46,650 nucleotides of DNA from positions 1-46,650 of the IMG/VR virus record IMGVR_UViG_3300020196_000070. One strand, given 5' to 3'. The notes beneath the pieces were generated by a model that searched no databases, was not told the origin of the DNA, and saw only the letters and a program-made list of their open reading frames with translations. Both the position numbers and the translations under genes were made by a program. This document shows, piece by piece, positions 20,812 to 30,190 of the stretch (position 1 is its first letter; the number at the start of each line of letters is the position of its first letter). This DNA comes from a virus.

Positions 20812-22374
20812 ATGCCAGCACTTATTTCTGAACAGTTTAGAATTCATAATGCACAGCAGTTTGAAGAAGCTTTTAGTGAAACTGCTGCTACAAATATGTA
20901 CTTTTTCATGGGCAGACCCCAAAATTGGGATACTGCGGCGGCGCCTGGCGCAACAGCATATGTAGGACAACCTGCGGGCAGTCAACATAGTGCTTCATAT
21001 CTTGCTACTCCAAACGAAAATAATCCCCCAACACCTATTGATAATTTTGATTATGAAAGAGAAACCTTTGATGATATGATTTCTCTTAAGAGAATTCAAT
21101 CCTCTGATGTGAGACTTGTAATTCCTCGTTATAATTGGACTTCGGGACAAATTTATGATATGTACCGTCCTAATTATAGTGTTGATTATAGAGCAGTTTC
21201 ATCAGGGCAAAATGCTACAAATTTATATAATGCAAAATTTTATGTAGTACATAACTATAAAGTTTACAAGTGCATTTATAATGGTTCTACGGTTGCAAAC
21301 CCAAATGGTATTGCTTCTTCGGTAGCACCAACTGGAACAGGAACTTCTACTTTTAATACTGCAGATGGTTATAGGTGGAAGTTTATGTACAGCATCGGTA
21401 CAGACGATGTTATCAAGTTTTTCACTACATCCTATATTCCCGTACCAGCAACTTGGGGAACAGGTGCTGCAGGCGATCCTGCGAATGGTACAGACGTAAA
21501 AACAGCAGCAATCAATGGTTCTATTGATACAGTAATTATTAAAAATGCTGGTAGTGGATATACTGACGGCACATATACTAACGTTCCTATTCGCGGAGAC
21601 TATACTTCTATAACTGGTGGTGTTCAAGCATTGTGTACTATTGTTATTGTTAGTGGTGCAGTTACTAGTGTTACAGTGACGACTAACGGATCTGGGTATA
21701 CTTTCGGCTCTGTAAATGTCAACTCCACCGAAATTTCTGGCATTGGAGCTGGATCTGGTGCAGTTCTTGAAGTAATTATTCCACCTCCTGGCGGCCATGG
21801 ATTTAATATATACAAAGAACTTGGGACTAAGAGAGTTATGATTAACTCCAGAGTTCAGTATGATGAAAACTTTGAATTCCCAATTGACACTGATTTTAGA
21901 AGAATTGGTATTGTGAGAGATCCTAAAGAATCATCAGGTGTAAGTGCTACATCATCTACTTATAGTGCTCTTACCTCAATCAAATTCCCAAGTTCAACTA
22001 CTGCATCTTTTAGCCTTGATGAAGTCGTTACTCAAGCAAATACTAATGCAAAAGGAAGAGTAGTTTCATGGGATCCTACTACTAAGATTTTAAAAGTATA
22101 TCAAAGTAGCTATGAGCATATTCAAACTGGAGCCCAGGGAGGTTCTCTTCCTCAGTTTTCTGGCGCAAATGCAATCACTGGAGCTACATCAACAGCATCA
22201 GAAACTCCAGATATTACCTATAGTTTAACTGTATCTAATTTGACTTTTACTACTGGTTATTCAAGACCAGAAATTGAAAAATATACAGGTGATATTCTTT
22301 ATGTTGAAAATAGAAGAACTGTCTCAAGAGCAGTTGATCAAATTGAAGATGTTAAACTAGTTGTAGAATTCTAA
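20812..22374 (+). CDS. 8: Baseplate wedge protein gp8, with inserted GSGY repeats
   Basis: A 520-aa protein, longer than T4 gp8 (334 aa). The gp8 landmarks are present: an N-terminal FRIHNAQQFEEAF, NMYFFMGRPQNW, ERETFDDMISLKRI, VIPRYNWTSGQIYDMY, YKVYKCIYN and DGYRWKFMYSI. After the conserved part comes a two-copy GSGYT beta repeat (about residues 237-327), then GGHGFNIYKELGTKRVMIN, which again looks like gp8. The extra length is therefore an insertion of cassettes shared with neighbouring giant proteins. gp8 is a wedge component bound to gp7 and gp10 in T4. It lies behind a perfect late promoter, with a 38-base gap to the next gene. Confidence 0.87.
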   Translation: MPALISEQFRIHNAQQFEEAFSETAATNMYFFMGRPQNWDTAAAPGATAYVGQPAGSQHSASYLATPNENNPPTPIDNFDYERETFDDMISLKRIQSSDVRLVIPRYNWTSGQIYDMYRPNYSVDYRAVSSGQNATNLYNAKFYVVHNYKVYKCIYNGSTVANPNGIASSVAPTGTGTSTFNTADGYRWKFMYSIGTDDVIKFFTTSYIPVPATWGTGAAGDPANGTDVKTAAINGSIDTVIIKNAGSGYTDGTYTNVPIRGDYTSITGGVQALCTIVIVSGAVTSVTVTTNGSGYTFGSVNVNSTEISGIGAGSGAVLEVIIPPPGGHGFNIYKELGTKRVMINSRVQYDENFEFPIDTDFRRIGIVRDPKESSGVSATSSTYSALTSIKFPSSTTASFSLDEVVTQANTNAKGRVVSWDPTTKILKVYQSSYEHIQTGAQGGSLPQFSGANAITGATSTASETPDITYSLTVSNLTFTTGYSRPEIEKYTGDILYVENRRTVSRAVDQIEDVKLVVEF

Positions 22375-22412
22375 TATATATCATAGATCAAACTCATTAA
22401 TAGTTTAATAAT

Positions 22413-25400
22413 ATGCCCCAGAGTACGAATCTTAATAAAGCTCCATATTTTGATGATTTTGATCCCTTAAAAAATTTTTATAGGGTTCTGTTTAGACCTG
22501 GATATTCAATCCAATCAAGAGAATTAACTACATTACAATCAATATTACAAACTCAAATAGAAACTCTTGCTAAATCAAAGTTTAAGCAAGGTTCTGTAGT
22601 AGTACCTGGGGAAATTATTTTTGATAGTCAATATTCTTATGTTAAAGTAAGTTCTTTTACCAATAATTTACAAATTACTGATTACATTGGTAAAAAAATG
22701 ACTGGTGCAACTACTGGAATTGTTGCAACAGTCATAGATGCTACTGCTTTTACTGATACAGATTCAGCAACATTATTTGTCAAATATGAAAACAGCGGAA
22801 CTTCAAATGTTCAAAAAACATTTGCAGAAGGCGAAACGATTATTGCAAATTCTCCTGGATCACCGACAGCAATTGTTGGTATTACTGGTAATGTAAAACC
22901 AACATCAAGTCCAGCCATGGGATTTGGATCTGCGGTAACTGTAAAAGAAGGAGTTTATTTCATAAACGGCACATTAGTAAGAAATAATACTGAAACAGTA
23001 ATATTAGACAAATATAGCAATACTCCTTCATACAAAGTTGGTTTTGTTATAAATGAACAGTTGGTAACTTCAGAAGAAGATCTTTCTCTTCTTGATAATG
23101 CTCAGGGATATTCAAATTTTAGTGCTCCTGGATCACATAGATTAAAGATCACTGTTTCATTGGTAAAAAGAGATATTTCAAGTCCTGATCAAAAAGATTT
23201 TGTTCAGTTAATGGTCATTATTGGTGGTAATAGTCAAATTACAACCCCAATTGGAAATCTTAATTTTAGTGTTAATGATATTCTCGCCATTCTTGCTAGA
23301 AGAACCCAGGATGAATCTGGAGATTATATTGTAAGAGACTTTACAATAAATCTGCAAGAACATTTAAATAATGGATCAAACAATGGACTTTATACTACTC
23401 AACAAGGTGGTGATGAAAATAAATTTGCCATTTCATTAAATCCTGGAAAAGCATATGTTAGAGGATATGAAATAGAAACAACCTCTACAAAATATATTGT
23501 AGTTGACAAGGCAAGAGATACAGAAACTCAAGAAAATATTTTCATATCACCTTTAGAAGGTTCTAATTATACAGTAAAAAATCTATATTCTTTTCCTGAT
23601 ATTGAAGGTAAAACTCAAAACTTAACTGGTTCTGGATTATTAAGTACTAATCCATATCAAGAAATTAAACTTTATGATACTCATAGTGATGTATTATATG
23701 GTGATACAACAGCAAACTTAAACGCAGATTCACCAGAAAGTGAAAAATTCTGGATTTTAACAGTATCTAACATTTCTTCATCTGGTCAGGTTGCAGTAAA
23801 TACGCCATATTCTATTGGATCTATTAGCGGTGAAGTCAGAGTTTATCAACAAAATGCTTCACAAACTAAAGCAGTTGTTTTGGTAACAAAACCATCCAGT
23901 GTTGATTTTATAATTGGTCAAACGATAACTATGGGTTCTGTTAGTGGAACACTGATGGATGCAGATAGAATTACCACATCATATATTGGTATTTCAAAAA
24001 CAAAATATCTGAAATTTTTAACTGGCAATTCAAATGCTAATATTTACGATAAAACATCATCATTATATAAATTAGGTCTTTTTGGTACTGAGTATTATAC
24101 TAAAGTATTATGCAAAAATCCTGTAAACTTTAGCGTAGGAAAATTCGTTACAGGACAATCTAGTGGAGCAGAGGGTATTGTTGAACAAATTTTATCAGAT
24201 ACAAATGAAGTAGTATTATCTCGTGTTAATGGAATTTTTCAGGATAATGAAACTATATTGTCTGAACTGGATGGCACTTCTACTCCATACAATATTATTG
24301 AAGAAGATAGCACTATTGCATATTTAAAACCAAAATCATTTGGAAGTGGTTATACTACTGCTAGTAGTCTAACTATATCAATTGGTGGTACTGATGTAAC
24401 TTCTATTATTCAAGCATCTAATATTACTATAACGAACGGTGAATTAAGATCTATTAGAATAACTAACGCAGCTCGTTTATCTTTAGGTAATTATAATTCA
24501 TCTCCTGTAGTGACTGTTACTAGTAATTATGGAGGAAATGGGTGTGCATTTGAAGCTATTCTGAATAAAAATAACGTTATTTCTTATGATGCTTCATATA
24601 TTAAAAGTTTTTATGGTTCTACTACGGGGAATCCATTTGCTGGTGATATTACATCTAAACAGGATATATTCAATGTTGCTAACGGCGCAACATTTAATGC
24701 AGTAGAAGGATCATACTATATTAGTGCTGATAATTTAGCCTCACGTCCTGATCTAGACTTAAGTAAAGGTGATATTATTGAAGTTACAGATAACGCTGGT
24801 ATTACTAGAAAATACTTAGTAAGATTTGCTGTAAGAGAGGGTTCAGGTTTTACCAGCAGAATTTATGTTTATGGTCTAATCTTAAGTTCATTTACAGGTA
24901 AAGTTATTTCAAGAGTCAGAACAAAACTGAATGGTCTGACAGGCAATTCCTTATTACTTCCTTTACCAAATAAGAATGTACAAACTACAATTCTTAATCC
25001 TAATAATACAAATATCAATTATACTGTTCAGAAAGAATTCATTGGTAATTTTGATGCATCAGGAGCATTTACTGTAACTGTAGGTACTAATGAAAGTTTC
25101 TTAAATTATTCATCTGATAATTATATTCTTAGCAATCCATCTAATGGTAACTTAATTGATATATCAGGATCTGGCGTAGTTTCGTATTCAAATAGCAATA
25201 AATCTCTTACTATTACATTAACTGGATCATTTGCTTCGGCACCATTTAAGTTAATTGCTCCTGTTAACAAAAGTGATACTATACCAAAAACTAAAGTATT
25301 AGTATATTCACAAGAATATCAAGTAGCGACAGGATTTTCTGATCCAGTTATTCCTCTACAATATGCAGATGGTTATACATTACAAGCAATATACATGTCT

Positions 25401-28400
25401 TCCAGTGGAGCTGATGCCACTAAAAATGATACTAATGTAACTGATAGATTTATTTTTGATGGTGGTCAAAGAGATACTCATTATGATTTAGCAAGAATTA
25501 TTAGAAAACCAGATGCTCAAATTCCTACCAATAAACTTTTAGTAGTGTATGATTACTTTAGACATATTGGTAATACAAATACTGGTGATTACTTTACTGT
25601 AGATTCTTATACGAACATTAATTATAAAAATATACCTTCATTTACTTCATCTGTATATGGAGAAATTTCTCTGAGAGATGTAGTTGATTTCAGACCTAGA
25701 GTTTCAGACTACACTGGACTTGATACTGAAACTGTTCTTCCAGGATATAGTGATAAGAAAACTACTGATGCCCTCAAGTTCAATGGTGTTGGTTCTGCTT
25801 CTCCAGCAATTCCTTTATTTGGAACTTCATATGATACTGGATATAGATTTTATCTGAATAGAATTGATGCTTTATATCTCACTAAAGATGGTTCATTTAC
25901 TGTATCTAAAGGAACACCTTCACTGAATCCTCAAGTACCTTCTGAAATTTCAGATGGAATGCTTTTATACTATTTCAATATTCCTGCATATACTTTTAAT
26001 ATTTTTGATATCAAAACCAAGAGCATTGATAATCGTCGCTATACAATGCGTGATATTGGTAAACTTGAAAAGAGGATTGAAAAACTTGAATACTATACTG
26101 TATTAAGTCTTCTTGAGCAAGATACATTTAACACCCAAGTTCGTGATGAATTTGGAAATGAAAGATTTAAGAATGGTATTTTAGTAGATAATTTTGAAGG
26201 TCATAATATTGGCAATACTAATTCAATTGATTACTCATGTTCTATTGATATGCAAACAGGAGTTGCAAGACCAAGTTACTATGCATCTCAAACAAAATTA
26301 ATTGAAAAAAATACTAATGATTTACAAAGATCTGCAAGTGGATATAAGAAAACTGGTGAATTAATTACTCTTCCATTCACAGAACAGTCTACTATTAATA
26401 ACCCACATGCTTCAACCACGATTACAATTAATCCTGGAAGAGCAGCAAAATTTGGTGGGATAGTAACATTAGAACCAAATATTGATGAATGGAAAGATAC
26501 TACCATTGCACCAGAATTGATTGTAAATGAAAATTCAATTTTTGATACCATTCAAAATAATATTCCTGGTTCATGGGGAACTATTTGGAATGAATGGCAG
26601 TTTGCTTGGACTGGATCTGCTAATTATTCTTTGAGCAATTCAACCTCAGGTTCTCAATTCAATTCTATCAGTAATAATTCTACCTCAGTTCTCAAAGGAA
26701 AAACAAGGACTAGAACTAGAAATGGAACTCAGAATAGATTGACCCCATATGGGGCAGCGACTGTATCTGCAAACGACAGAGTTTTATCTACAGCATATAA
26801 TCCATATATGCGCCGAAATGTAGTTAAGTTTGTTGCTAGAGGATTAGAACCAGAAACTAGATTATATGCATTCTTTGACGGCATTGATGTTTCGTCGTGG
26901 ATAAACCCAGATGATGTTACTAATATAACTACTCCATTCACTGGAATTGCTGGATATGCAGAAAAAGGTTTTGGAACTTCTATTATTACTGATATAAATG
27001 GTAATATAAGCGGACAGTTTTTAATTCCTACTGGATATGCACCTGTTTTAGGCAAAAAGACATTTGATTTAAACTCCTCAGTTGAAACATTCTTCCAGAC
27101 ATCTGGAAATCAAAGAAGATTTGTTTGTGGTAGTAAGTCTTTCAGATTAACGTCAAGTTCAATAAACTCTAACGATAATACTAAAGTTTCTACATTTGCA
27201 GAAACAGAATATCGTGCTGCTGGTTTGGTAGAAACTTCTTTAGGTTCTAGTAGATTTACATCTATCAGCAGAAGATCTGTACTAAATTCAGATACAGTCC
27301 AACTTATCGGAAGTTCTCAAGTAAATATTAACCAATCTGGTCTTCTAGATCCTCTGGCACAAACTTTTGCCGTAACAGGTTTTGATGAAGGAGTCTTCCT
27401 TTCTAGTGTTAATCTTTATTTCCAAAATAAATTAAATCCAACTAACGCAGACACTGAACGTCCTGTATCTCTCTACTTAGTAGAAACCAATGGAGGAATT
27501 CCTACTAGAAATATTTTACCATTTAGTGAAGTTTCATTGAATTCTGATACTATCCTTAGAATAAAGATTTCAACGACTATTCCACAAGGAATAACTCTCT
27601 TTGTTGGTGAAACTATAACTGGAAAAACTTCTGGTGCTACTGGTGTTATTAAGAAACAGTCTATTGTTTCTTCAGCAAATACTAGATATAATCTAATACT
27701 TTCAAATCATAATGGTGTTTCTTTCATTGCTGGTGAAGAATTTGTTGTCAACAGATCACCTGCTATAACATCTACTTCTTTCTTTATAGATCAAGATTCT
27801 GGAATTATTGAATCTATTAAAGTTAATACTTTTGGTTCTAGTTATTCTACAGTATCAGGCGCGACTACAGTAACAATTAATGGTGATAATGGCGGAACAT
27901 TTGGGTCTGTTGCTACAGCATCACCAAAAATTTATGGTGGAAAAATTTATGAAATTAATATTACAAACTCTGGTTCTGGATATTATACACCACCTACTGT
28001 AACAATTATTGGTGGTGATGGTCTTGCAACTGCTGAATCTATTTTAAGAATCACTAACCCAGCTGTGAAAATGGGTGTTGCTACTTCAACAGATGCTAGT
28101 GTAAAAACTACCTTCAAGTTTAAATCACCAGTTTATCTTGAAAACAATGCAACTTATGCTTTCGTTGTTTCTACGCCAAGTTCTGACTATAAACTTTATA
28201 GTTCACGAGTAGGAAGTCCACTTCTTAATAGTATTATTGTATCATCTAACCAACCAAACGTTGGGTCTTTATTCAAGTCTCAAAATTCATCTGCTTGGGT
28301 TGAAGATGAAATTGAAGATCTCAAGTTTAATATCAATAGATGTGTATTTAATACTTCTACTACATCTACAATTCAATTAACAAATGATGTAATAGGATCT

Positions 28401-29987
28401 GTAAAACTTCCTATTAACCCAATACAAGTAGATAATACTCTTGGCACTTCTTCACTGTTTGGTGCAAATCAAAAAGTAATTAGAGTAACACAACCAAATC
28501 ATGGAATGAAAGAAGGTGACGTTGTAGTATTATCTAATGTTTCTGGTATTGGAACTCCAGAAAATATTTTTGGAATTCCAGTATCCTTAATTAATGGATT
28601 ACATTCAGTAAGTAATGTTGGTTATGATACATATTGCATTCAAATTGATTCTACTCTTTGGAATACTGCTAATCCAGCCATGACTGGTGCTGGTGGTGGT
28701 GGTGGAAATAATGTTTTTGCAACAACTAATAAAGTATATGAAATTCTGCAATCACAAATTTCTATAGTATCATTCCCATCTTCAAATGTCTCAACTACAA
28801 TTGAAACTGCATATGGTAAATCAGTTGATTCTAGAACAACGAACGAATATACTTTAGCATTACCTGTTACTGTTACTTCAAATGATAATTATTATTTTGA
28901 AGACAGTAGAGTAATTGCTTCAAGAGTAAATGAAGTTTATCGTGCTAATCCAAATTTATTGAATAGAAAATCATCATTATCGTATTTTGTTTCCCTGGAA
29001 ACAACAAAAGATAATGTATCTCCTGTTTTAGATGTAAATAGAGCGAATGTAATCACTATTGGATCTAGAATTGATGCCCCCACAGGTAGTGAAGATCGTT
29101 TTGGTACTAAATCACAAACTTTAATAGTACCAACTAGTTCTGCATATACTATCACAAATATTGCAAAATTTGTTAGGAGTGTTATTATTGATTATAGCAA
29201 TATTAGTGGAGGATCATTTACTAATACTGTTGATAGTAATACGAGACTCACACAAGCAGTCAGTGGTGCATCTGGACAAATTGTAAGTGTAGACTCTATT
29301 AATCGCAAGATCAAAGTGATTGATATTGTTGGTGATTTTGTAGGAAATAATCCTGTAACTCAAGGATCTGTTGTTGCTAATTCTACTACAGTAACTCTTA
29401 AGAGTGGTCAAATTATTGGTTGGGATTCTGGAACTGGTTCACTGAAAATTAAATTAACATCACCAAATCCATTTGTATCTGGTGATATTGTTAATGATAC
29501 AGACGCAGGAACAGTTCCAGTTACTGGTAGAACAGTTTCTAGTGTTTCTGATACTGGAGGATTCTTATTTGTTCCTGAGACAAACTCTTATGGAAGTTCA
29601 TCAGTTTCTAAGTATGTGACTAAAGAGATCACCCTTGATGCTCCAGCTACATCTCTTGATTGTAAGATAACTGCAAATCTTTTTAACAACAGAGATATCA
29701 AGGTTATGTATAAATTAAGACCTGATGGAAGTTCTGAAGATTTCAATAAGATAAATTGGACATATTTTAATCAAACTGGTTATTCCGATAATACTGCGTC
29801 AATTACTCCATCTAATCTAAGAGCTTTCTCATCAAGTTCTGAAGATTTAGATTCTTACATTGAATATAAGTATACTGCAAATAACTTAAGTCCATTCGGT
29901 TCTTTTGCAATCAAAATTGTATTTGTCGGATCAAATCCAGCACTTGCTCCTCGTCTTGAAGATCTTCGCGTAATTGCACACTCATGA
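22413..29987 (+). CDS. Giant DUF4815-like virion structural protein (2524 aa)
   Basis: The N-terminus (NLNKAPYFDDFDPLKNFY, then VLFRPGYSIQSRELTTLQSI) is the signature I associate with the DUF4815 family of phage structural proteins. Other anchors are NPGKAYVRGYEIETTST, a late RDVVDFRPR, the coiled coil RRYTMRDIGKLEKRIEKLEY (about residue 1208) and a C-terminal domain ending LAPRLEDLRVIAHS. In between are several SGA-G-V cassettes, GSGY repeats (about nt 24300-24570 and 27800-28050) and an HGM FCCH-like unit (about 28470). It follows gp8 and is ATGA-coupled to a coiled-coil gene. It is likely a baseplate-peripheral or fibre-network component, perhaps where T4 has gp9-gp10. That equivalence is inference. 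Confidence 0.82.
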   Translation: MPQSTNLNKAPYFDDFDPLKNFYRVLFRPGYSIQSRELTTLQSILQTQIETLAKSKFKQGSVVVPGEIIFDSQYSYVKVSSFTNNLQITDYIGKKMTGATTGIVATVIDATAFTDTDSATLFVKYENSGTSNVQKTFAEGETIIANSPGSPTAIVGITGNVKPTSSPAMGFGSAVTVKEGVYFINGTLVRNNTETVILDKYSNTPSYKVGFVINEQLVTSEEDLSLLDNAQGYSNFSAPGSHRLKITVSLVKRDISSPDQKDFVQLMVIIGGNSQITTPIGNLNFSVNDILAILARRTQDESGDYIVRDFTINLQEHLNNGSNNGLYTTQQGGDENKFAISLNPGKAYVRGYEIETTSTKYIVVDKARDTETQENIFISPLEGSNYTVKNLYSFPDIEGKTQNLTGSGLLSTNPYQEIKLYDTHSDVLYGDTTANLNADSPESEKFWILTVSNISSSGQVAVNTPYSIGSISGEVRVYQQNASQTKAVVLVTKPSSVDFIIGQTITMGSVSGTLMDADRITTSYIGISKTKYLKFLTGNSNANIYDKTSSLYKLGLFGTEYYTKVLCKNPVNFSVGKFVTGQSSGAEGIVEQILSDTNEVVLSRVNGIFQDNETILSELDGTSTPYNIIEEDSTIAYLKPKSFGSGYTTASSLTISIGGTDVTSIIQASNITITNGELRSIRITNAARLSLGNYNSSPVVTVTSNYGGNGCAFEAILNKNNVISYDASYIKSFYGSTTGNPFAGDITSKQDIFNVANGATFNAVEGSYYISADNLASRPDLDLSKGDIIEVTDNAGITRKYLVRFAVREGSGFTSRIYVYGLILSSFTGKVISRVRTKLNGLTGNSLLLPLPNKNVQTTILNPNNTNINYTVQKEFIGNFDASGAFTVTVGTNESFLNYSSDNYILSNPSNGNLIDISGSGVVSYSNSNKSLTITLTGSFASAPFKLIAPVNKSDTIPKTKVLVYSQEYQVATGFSDPVIPLQYADGYTLQAIYMSSSGADATKNDTNVTDRFIFDGGQRDTHYDLARIIRKPDAQIPTNKLLVVYDYFRHIGNTNTGDYFTVDSYTNINYKNIPSFTSSVYGEISLRDVVDFRPRVSDYTGLDTETVLPGYSDKKTTDALKFNGVGSASPAIPLFGTSYDTGYRFYLNRIDALYLTKDGSFTVSKGTPSLNPQVPSEISDGMLLYYFNIPAYTFNIFDIKTKSIDNRRYTMRDIGKLEKRIEKLEYYTVLSLLEQDTFNTQVRDEFGNERFKNGILVDNFEGHNIGNTNSIDYSCSIDMQTGVARPSYYASQTKLIEKNTNDLQRSASGYKKTGELITLPFTEQSTINNPHASTTITINPGRAAKFGGIVTLEPNIDEWKDTTIAPELIVNENSIFDTIQNNIPGSWGTIWNEWQFAWTGSANYSLSNSTSGSQFNSISNNSTSVLKGKTRTRTRNGTQNRLTPYGAATVSANDRVLSTAYNPYMRRNVVKFVARGLEPETRLYAFFDGIDVSSWINPDDVTNITTPFTGIAGYAEKGFGTSIITDINGNISGQFLIPTGYAPVLGKKTFDLNSSVETFFQTSGNQRRFVCGSKSFRLTSSSINSNDNTKVSTFAETEYRAAGLVETSLGSSRFTSISRRSVLNSDTVQLIGSSQVNINQSGLLDPLAQTFAVTGFDEGVFLSSVNLYFQNKLNPTNADTERPVSLYLVETNGGIPTRNILPFSEVSLNSDTILRIKISTTIPQGITLFVGETITGKTSGATGVIKKQSIVSSANTRYNLILSNHNGVSFIAGEEFVVNRSPAITSTSFFIDQDSGIIESIKVNTFGSSYSTVSGATTVTINGDNGGTFGSVATASPKIYGGKIYEINITNSGSGYYTPPTVTIIGGDGLATAESILRITNPAVKMGVATSTDASVKTTFKFKSPVYLENNATYAFVVSTPSSDYKLYSSRVGSPLLNSIIVSSNQPNVGSLFKSQNSSAWVEDEIEDLKFNINRCVFNTSTTSTIQLTNDVIGSVKLPINPIQVDNTLGTSSLFGANQKVIRVTQPNHGMKEGDVVVLSNVSGIGTPENIFGIPVSLINGLHSVSNVGYDTYCIQIDSTLWNTANPAMTGAGGGGGNNVFATTNKVYEILQSQISIVSFPSSNVSTTIETAYGKSVDSRTTNEYTLALPVTVTSNDNYYFEDSRVIASRVNEVYRANPNLLNRKSSLSYFVSLETTKDNVSPVLDVNRANVITIGSRIDAPTGSEDRFGTKSQTLIVPTSSAYTITNIAKFVRSVIIDYSNISGGSFTNTVDSNTRLTQAVSGASGQIVSVDSINRKIKVIDIVGDFVGNNPVTQGSVVANSTTVTLKSGQIIGWDSGTGSLKIKLTSPNPFVSGDIVNDTDAGTVPVTGRTVSSVSDTGGFLFVPETNSYGSSSVSKYVTKEITLDAPATSLDCKITANLFNNRDIKVMYKLRPDGSSEDFNKINWTYFNQTGYSDNTASITPSNLRAFSSSSEDLDSYIEYKYTANNLSPFGSFAIKIVFVGSNPALAPRLEDLRVIAHS

Positions 29988-30190
29988 TAGATAAACTTAA
30001 AGTAGAGGGTCACAGCAATCTTTATAGAGATACAAATAGTGGTGCTGTGATCAACTCTAATCGTGATGAGTATGAACATTATATGAAAGCAAAAGCAAAC
30101 CGCGACAATATGAATAATGAGATAAATACTTTGAAGCAAGAACTTGATGAAATCAAGCAACTATTAAAGAAACTTACAAATGGCAATTAG
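29984..30190 (+). CDS. Small coiled-coil structural or assembly protein (68 aa)
   Basis: A 68-aa protein with an N-terminal motif, HSNLYRDTNSGAVINSNRDEY, and a C-terminal heptad helix (MNNEINTLKQELDEIKQLLKKL). It overlaps the upstream giant gene by ATGA and the downstream fibre gene by 11 bases, so all three should be translated together. Small proteins with this layout are frequent next to tail genes in T4-like phages. It could be a connector or a fibre chaperone. The role is unknown. Confidence 0.75.
   Translation: MIDKLKVEGHSNLYRDTNSGAVINSNRDEYEHYMKAKANRDNMNNEINTLKQELDEIKQLLKKLTNGN

Noticed and set aside
21223-21798. Minus-strand 191-aa ORF within gp8
   Set aside because: It is antisense to the clearly recognised gp8, with improbable composition (many Cys, Asn, Ser, Arg).
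22390-22406. AAACT...AGTTT hairpin between gp8 and the 2524-aa gene
   Set aside because: Only five A-T-rich pairs and no T-run, so it is not a credible terminator.
26729-27055. Minus-strand ORF inside the 2524-aa gene
   Set aside because: It is antisense to a continuous recognised gene, with no ribosome binding site or related neighbour on that strand.
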